Part shown: positions 1-5,020 of the stretch, piece after piece | Layout: each line of letters opens with the position of its first letter | Position numbering within the stretch: the stretch's first letter is position 1 | Assembly (NCBI GenBank): GCA_937871635.1 | Contig: CALMNS010000023.1 | Coordinates: forward strand, 1 to 5,020 | Direction: 5' to 3' | DNA length: 5,020 bases | DNA from: an uncultured Solirubrobacter sp. | GTDB lineage: Bacteria > Actinomycetota > Thermoleophilia > Solirubrobacterales > Solirubrobacteraceae | Notes under the pieces: model-generated | What the model was told of the DNA's origin: nothing | Seen by the model: the letters and a program-made list of their open reading frames with translations, nothing else | The model's database searches: none | Translations under genes and position numbers: made by a program

Positions 1-1
1 C

Positions 2-1018
2 GCGATCGGTCTGCTGGTCGGCGGCGTCCTGACCCAGTCGATCAACTGGCACTGGATCTTCTTCGTCAACGTCCCGATCGGGCTCGCGACGGCGCTGGCC
101 GCCGCCCGGCTGCTCGGCCGCGAGCAGGGGCTCGGGCTCGCCGCGGGCGCCGACCTCCCCGGGGCGGCCCTGGTCACCGCCGCGCTCATGCTCGGCGTCT
201 ACACCATCGTCGACCCGGCGGCGCAGGACGGATGGACGGCCGGGAGCACGCTCGCGCTCGGCGCCGGCTCGCTCGGCCTGCTGGCCGCCTTCGTGGCCCG
301 GGAGGCGACCGCGAAGCGCCCGCTCATGCCGCTGCGGATCTTCGCCTCGCGCAACCTGGTCGGCGCGAACCTGATCCAGGTCTTCGGCGTGGCGGGGATG
401 TTCGGCATGTTCTTCCTCGGCGCGCTGTACCTCCAGCGGGTGCTGGGCTACGACGCGCTGGAGACCGGCCTCGCCTTCCTGCCCGTCACGCTGGTGATGG
501 GGACCCTCTCCGTCCGCTACACGGAGCGGCTGGTCACGCGCTTCGGCGCCCGGCGGCTCCAGGTCCCCGGGCTCGTCCTGATCGGCGTCGCCCTCGTCTG
601 GTTCGCCCAGGCGCCGGTCGACGGGGAGTACGCGCTCCACGTCCTCCCGGTGATGCTCCTGCTGGGGGCGGGCGCCGGGGTCTGCTTCCCGGCCCTGATG
701 ACGCTCGCGATGTCGGGCGCGACGCCGAGCGACGCGGGCCTCGCCTCCGGGCTGATCAACACGACCGCCCAGGTCGGCGGGGCGCTCGGTCTCGCCGTGC
801 TCGCCACCCTGTCGGCGTCGCGCAGCGAGACGCTGGTGGCCGGGGGGCAGCCAGTCGCGAGCGCCCTCGTCGACGGCTACCAGCTCGCCTTCTACATCGC
901 CGCGGGACTCGCGGTGGTGGCGATCGCCGTTGCCCTCCTTGTCCTGAAGCCCGAGCCGTCCGCCGCCCCCGAGCCGGCCGGGCCCGCCGAGGAGGAGGCC
1001 GAGCGCGTCTACGCCTAG
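2..1018 (+). CDS. MFS transporter, DHA2 (EmrB/QacA-like, 14-TM) family, 5'-truncated by window edge
   Basis: Proton-driven efflux permease of the inner membrane; DHA2 members usually export drugs, dyes or other amphipathic compounds, but the substrate cannot be read from sequence. The frame is open from base 2, giving 338 residues before TAG at 1016-1018. The family is usually 470-520 residues, so roughly 140 are missing to the left; the ATG at 188 lies inside a helix and is not the start. The visible part begins in the antiporter motif at the end of helix 5 (LLVGGVLT), followed by the family hallmark WHWIFFVNVPIG leading into helix 6. About nine hydrophobic segments follow, matching helices 6-14, including GLASGLINTTAQVGGALG near helix 13. 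The tail after the last helix is short, charged and rich in Pro, Ala and Glu, so cytoplasmic. It converges on the exchanger remnant with no terminator between them. The family is sure; the substrate is unknown. Confidence 0.93.
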   Translation, partial: AIGLLVGGVLTQSINWHWIFFVNVPIGLATALAAARLLGREQGLGLAAGADLPGAALVTAALMLGVYTIVDPAAQDGWTAGSTLALGAGSLGLLAAFVAREATAKRPLMPLRIFASRNLVGANLIQVFGVAGMFGMFFLGALYLQRVLGYDALETGLAFLPVTLVMGTLSVRYTERLVTRFGARRLQVPGLVLIGVALVWFAQAPVDGEYALHVLPVMLLLGAGAGVCFPALMTLAMSGATPSDAGLASGLINTTAQVGGALGLAVLATLSASRSETLVAGGQPVASALVDGYQLAFYIAAGLAVVAIAVALLVLKPEPSAAPEPAGPAEEEAERVYA

Positions 1019-1025
1019 ATCTAGC
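1014..1025. other. Palindrome carrying both convergent stop codons
   Basis: The 10-base perfect palindrome CTAGATCTAG (1015-1024) supplies the TAG stop of the plus-strand transporter (1016-1018) and the TAG stop of the minus-strand exchanger remnant (1021-1023). The two coding regions are thus separated by just 2 bases. It is too short to act as a terminator and may be coincidence. Confidence 0.5.
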
Positions 1026-1681
1026 CCACGCCGACGTAGACCATGAAGGCGGCGAACAGCCCGAACCAGGCGACCGCGAAGCCCGGGCCGAACTCCCGGC
1101 GGCCGATGGCGACGTAGGCGAGGATCCCCCCGACCAGGGCGAGCGACGCCGCGGTCAGGGCGAAGGAATCCAGGTTCCAGGGCGTGAACAGGAGCCCGAT
1201 GGTCACCGGGATCGACGCCTGGAAGGACATCGCGCCGGTGACGTTGCCCAGCGCCAGCCCGTCCTTGCCCTGGCGGACCCAGATGACGGAGTTGATCTTT
1301 CTCGGGCAGCTCGGTGGCCAGGGGGGCGAGGACGAGCGAGAGCACGAGCGTGGCGAGCCCGAGCGACTTCGCGACCGTCTCGACCTCGCCGACGAAGATC
1401 TCGGCGCCGAGCACGATCGCGCCGAGCGAGACCACGAGCTGCGTGACGAGCTCGAACGTCGACGGCGGGTCCTGCTTGGAGCGGTCGAAGCGGAGCGGGG
1501 CCAGGTCGGCCTCGTCACCCGCGCCGCCGTCCGCCTTCGCCGTGAGGACCACGTAGGCGGCGTAGCCGAGCAGCAGCACCGCGGCACCGACCGCCCGCAG
1601 CCAGAACGGCGCCCCGATCCCGAGCAGGATGGCGAGCGGGAAGAAGATCAGGAACGCGGCACCGAGCAGGAGAAGGGTCAC
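1021..1681 (-). pseudogene. Sodium/calcium exchanger-type cation antiporter, N-terminally deleted and frameshifted
   Basis: Remnant of a membrane cation antiporter of the Na_Ca_ex (CaCA) superfamily. These proteins normally have two similar five-helix halves and about 320-370 residues. Here only the last helices of the first half, the linker and the second half can be read (about 220 residues). In one frame (1681 down to 1301) I translate a hydrophobic stretch with APFWLRAVGAAVLLLGYAAY, a hydrophilic linker, then GAEIFVGEVETVAKSLG and LVLSLVLAPLATELPE. The homology continues in another frame from 1299 to the TAG at 1021-1023: KINSVIWVRQGKDGLALGN, TGAMSFQASIP, then three hydrophobic segments. 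Joined, ATELPEK-INSVIWVRQGKD and GNVTGAM form the conserved second alpha-repeat. The break is one extra base in the T run at 1298-1300 (AAA for AA on the coding strand). No credible start exists: the in-frame GTG at 1681 sits within a strong hairpin and lacks a close ribosome site. Gene family: confident. Pseudogene status: likely from two independent lesions, although the frameshift alone could be a sequencing error. Confidence 0.85.
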
Positions 1682-1708
1682 CGCCCGGGAGTACCCGGGC
1701 GGTGCCCT
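1674..1708 (-). terminator. GC-rich hairpin, probable terminator of the glcF-aceB-VOC operon
   Basis: Arms 1679-1689 and 1694-1704 are perfect inverted repeats of 11 bases (CACCGCCCGGG / CCCGGGCGGTG) around a 4-base loop at 1690-1693. Allowing one bulged base at 1678, pairing extends by four more base pairs to 1674/1708. It lies 15-49 bases past the VOC stop codon, the right place for the end of the operon. No U-run follows on the minus strand, only a pyrimidine-rich stretch (TCTCCTGCTC), so it would be a U-poor terminator of the sort common in high-GC actinobacteria. A hairpin works in both directions, but nothing from the left appears to need it. Confidence 0.72.
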
Positions 1709-1722
1709 CCTAGGCGACGCGG

Positions 1723-2079
1723 CTACTGCGGGGGCTCGTAGAGCTGCAGCGAGTTGCCGTCGGGGTCGTGGAAGGAGGCGACCCGGCCCCACGGGTGGTC
1801 CGAGATGTCGCCGGCGAAGTCCACGCCCTTGCCGCGCAGCTCCTCGACGGCGGCGTCGATGGAGGCCGCCGGCCGCAGCGCGAGCACGGCGCCGCCCTCA
1901 GAGCCGGGCGTCTCGCCCTCGCGCCCGTTGAGCCCGATCTTGAGCCCGTCGGCCGTGAGCTCGGCCCACTGCTCCTCCTGCGATTCGACCTGCATCCCGA
2001 GCGTGTCGGAGTAGAAGGTGACCGCGCGCTGCATGTCCGTGACCGGCAGCCAGACCACCGATATCCCTTGGAGTTCCAT
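1723..2079 (-). CDS. VOC-superfamily (glyoxalase/bleomycin-resistance/dioxygenase fold) protein
   Basis: Small cytosolic protein of 118 residues, the normal length for a single-domain VOC protein of two beta-alpha-beta-beta-beta modules, usually dimeric. Module 1: VVWLPVTDMQRAVTFYSDTLG (residues 8-28), with the typical 'V-D-x-x-x-A-x-x-FY-x-x-x-LG' pattern. Module 2 ends with PWGRVASFHDPDGNSLQLYE, the typical 'PWG...DPDGN...L.E' close, whose Glu115 sits where the last metal ligand usually lies. The usual first metal His, about seven residues before Asp15, is a Val here, so classic glyoxalase I chemistry is doubtful; it may bind a ligand or use fewer metal ligands. The ATG start is 10 bases after the aceB stop. 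GAGGGG at 2093-2098 is a rather distant ribosome site (13 bases), so translation is probably coupled to aceB. A GTG at codon 8 has a better-spaced AAGGG, but using it would cut into the first strand. The substrate is unknown; its place after glyoxylate-handling enzymes hints at reactive aldehydes or oxo-acids, which is inference only. Confidence 0.88.
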   Translation of the reverse strand: MELQGISVVWLPVTDMQRAVTFYSDTLGMQVESQEEQWAELTADGLKIGLNGREGETPGSEGGAVLALRPAASIDAAVEELRGKGVDFAGDISDHPWGRVASFHDPDGNSLQLYEPPQ

Positions 2080-2089
2080 GGCGGTTCGG

Positions 2090-3696
<1,607 letters not shown>

Positions 3697-3700
<4 letters not shown>

Positions 3701-5010
3701 GCGGGGACTCCTTGGCCGGTCAGGGAGAGGTGGACGAGCTCGAGCGGGTGGTAGACCGGGAGCGGGTGCCCGAGCCGCTCGAGGTGGGCGGAGATCTGCA
3801 GGGTGCAGCCGGGGTTGGCGGCGGCGATCGCCTCCGCGCCCGTGGCGATCAGCGCCTCGGCCTTGCGGCGCCCGAGCTCGGCCGCCGGCTCGGGCTTGAC
3901 CAGGTTGTAGATGCCGGCCGACCCGCAGCAGATCTCCCAGCCGTCGGGCTCGACGAGCTCGAGCCCCGGGATCGCCCGCAGCAGCTCGCGCGGCTCGGAG
4001 CGGACCCCCTGCGCGTGGGCGAGGTGGCAGGCGTCGTGGTAGGCGACGCGGAGCGGCAGGGGATGGCGGACCGTCCGCTCGGACTGGCCGGCCAAGAGCT
4101 CGGTGACGTCCTTGACCCGTCCGGAGAACGCCTCGGCGCGCTCGGCCCACTCCGGGTCGTCGCGCAGCAGGTGGCCGTACTCCTTCATGGCCGAGCCGCA
4201 GCCCGCCGCGTTGACCACCACCGTCTCATAGTCCTCGAAGCGGCCGATCGTCTCGCGCGCCAGCTCGCGGGCTGGCCCGTCCTCGCCGGTGTGGCCCATG
4301 AGCGCCCCGCAGCAGCGCGGCGCGGCGGGCGCGTCGACGTCGAAGCCCTCGGCGGCGAGGACCCGCACGGTGGCGTCGTTGACGTCGCCGAAGTAGACCC
4401 GCTGCACGCAGCCCTGCAGGAAGGCGACGCGGCCGCGCGACTCCCCCCGCGCCTCGCGCGTCTCGGGCAGCCGGCGGAAGGCGTCGCGGAGCCGGACGGG
4501 CGGGGCGATCCCCAGCGCGGCGGTGAAGGTCCGCAGGGCGGGAACCCCCTCGACGCGGCGGACGAGCCCCGGCAGGCCGAGCTTCTGGCCGAGCACGAGC
4601 GCGGGGACCGTCGCGCGCAGGCGCCCGGGATGCGGGAACAGCTCGAAGATCGCCCGGCGCAGGGCGCCCTTGGCCGGGGTGCGCGGGTGGCGGCGCTCGA
4701 TCTGCGCCCGGGTGTCCGTGATCAGCTTGTCGTACTGCACGCCGGAGGGGCAGGCGGTCACGCAGGCCATGCAGCCCAGGCAGTTGTCGAAGTGGTCGAC
4801 CATCTCGCCCGAGAGCTCGGAGCCCTCGTCGTGGCCGTGGCGCATGAGGACGATCCGCCCGCGCGGGGAGTCCATCTCCTCGCCCCACAGGACGTAGGTC
4901 GGGCACGTCGGCAGGCAGAAGCCGCAGTGCACGCAGTCATCGATGAGGTCAGGCTCGGGCGGTCGGGTCCCGTCCCAGGCGGTGACGTTCAGCACGTCGG
5001 TGGTGGCCAC
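3697..5010 (-). CDS. glcF: Glycolate oxidase iron-sulfur subunit GlcF
   Basis: Electron-transfer subunit of the membrane-associated glycolate oxidase/dehydrogenase (GlcDEF), which oxidises glycolate to glyoxylate and passes electrons to the respiratory chain. The 437 residues compare with about 407 in E. coli GlcF. Order of parts: first 4Fe-4S motif CVHCGFCLPTCP (Cys26, 29, 32, 36); the GlcF-like EEMDSPRGRI (44-53); second 4Fe-4S motif CLGCMACVTACP (Cys77, 80, 83, 87); first cysteine-rich CCG domain (Cys201, Cys233-Cys234-Gly, Cys271); second CCG domain (Cys328, Cys361-Cys362-Gly, Cys402). All cysteines are in place. CVHCGFC, ICCGSAGIYNL and the domain order favour GlcF over LutA/LldE or GlpC, although a related 2-hydroxyacid dehydrogenase subunit cannot be fully excluded. 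The GTG start at 5010 is preceded by an in-frame TGA two codons upstream (5014-5016), so the protein cannot begin earlier; no ribosome site is visible in the 10 bases left. It is first in the visible operon, with the flavin subunit glcD/glcE expected off the right edge. Confidence 0.95.
3708..3713 (-). promoter_or_regulatory. Ribosome binding site of aceB (decides its GTG start)
   Basis: AAGGAG on the minus strand, 7 bases before the GTG at 3700 and inside the last codons of glcF. It is close to the ideal anti-Shine-Dalgarno match and spacing. It fixes the malate synthase start at the 4-base GTGA overlap rather than at any of the upstream starts in the same open frame. Confidence 0.85.
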
Positions 5011-5020
5011 GGTTCAGATC

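Noticed and set aside
1297..1303. Programmed ribosomal frameshift joining the two exchanger frames
   Set aside because: No slippery heptamer, downstream pseudoknot or internal Shine-Dalgarno-like stimulator was apparent, and the gene also lacks its first half, so decay or sequencing error explains it more simply.
232..1446. Plus-strand open frame of 404 codons running through the transporter and the exchanger remnant
   Set aside because: Arg/Gly/Pro-rich translation in a shifted frame; the transporter frame has clear membrane helices and the DHA2 motif.
1301..1587. Ser/Arg-rich N-terminus attached to the exchanger's C-terminal frame
   Set aside because: Out-of-frame translation upstream of the 1298-1300 shift; the real protein matches are in the neighbouring frame.
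1184..1741. Plus-strand open frame of 185 codons
   Set aside because: Its translation is rich in Glu, Arg and Asp with repeated short acidic/basic stretches, as expected from the complement of Leu/Val-rich membrane helices; it is the antisense of the exchanger remnant.
3701..4150. Upstream extension of the malate synthase frame by about 150 codons
   Set aside because: The extension is Arg/Pro/Ala-rich with no family resemblance and lies wholly over glcF in another frame; the GTG at 3700 has an ideal ribosome site and begins the homology.
4226..4906. Minus-strand open frame of 226 codons inside glcF
   Set aside because: Shifted-frame shadow of glcF, Arg/Pro/Ala-rich; the glcF frame has all iron-sulfur and CCG motifs.

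Overview
The window is about 70% or more G+C by eye, uses GTG starts, and packs its genes with short gaps and overlaps. This suggests a high-GC actinobacterial-type chromosome, perhaps a deep-branching actinomycete such as a Thermoleophilia relative. The lineage is an inference from base composition and protein flavour, not a database result.

Layout, left to right. (1) Bases 2-1018, plus strand: the C-terminal two thirds of a 14-helix DHA2-type MFS drug/proton antiporter, cut by the left edge of the window. (2) Bases 1021-1681, minus strand, converging on it with only 2 bases between the two stop codons: the remnant of a sodium/calcium-exchanger-type cation antiporter. It has lost its N-terminal half and carries a 1-base frameshift. 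(3) Bases 1674-1708: a strong GC-rich hairpin suited to be the end of the operon that follows. (4) Bases 1723-5010, all minus strand: a tight operon read right to left. Its genes are glcF (glycolate oxidase iron-sulfur subunit), aceB (malate synthase A) and a small VOC/glyoxalase-fold protein. glcF and aceB overlap by 4 bases (GTGA), and aceB and the VOC gene are 10 bases apart. The operon probably continues beyond the right edge, where glcD/glcE would be expected.

How the genes work together: glycolate oxidase converts glycolate to glyoxylate, and malate synthase condenses glyoxylate with acetyl-CoA to give malate. The pair is a direct route for bringing two-carbon acids (glycolate or the products of phosphoglycolate salvage) into the TCA cycle. 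The VOC protein may deal with a reactive side product, but nothing in the sequence proves that. The transporter and the broken exchanger have no visible link to this pathway.

No RNA gene, CRISPR array, insertion sequence or intergenic gap above 300 bases was seen. I found no convincing undescribed system. The most unusual item is the decayed exchanger beside the operon terminator.
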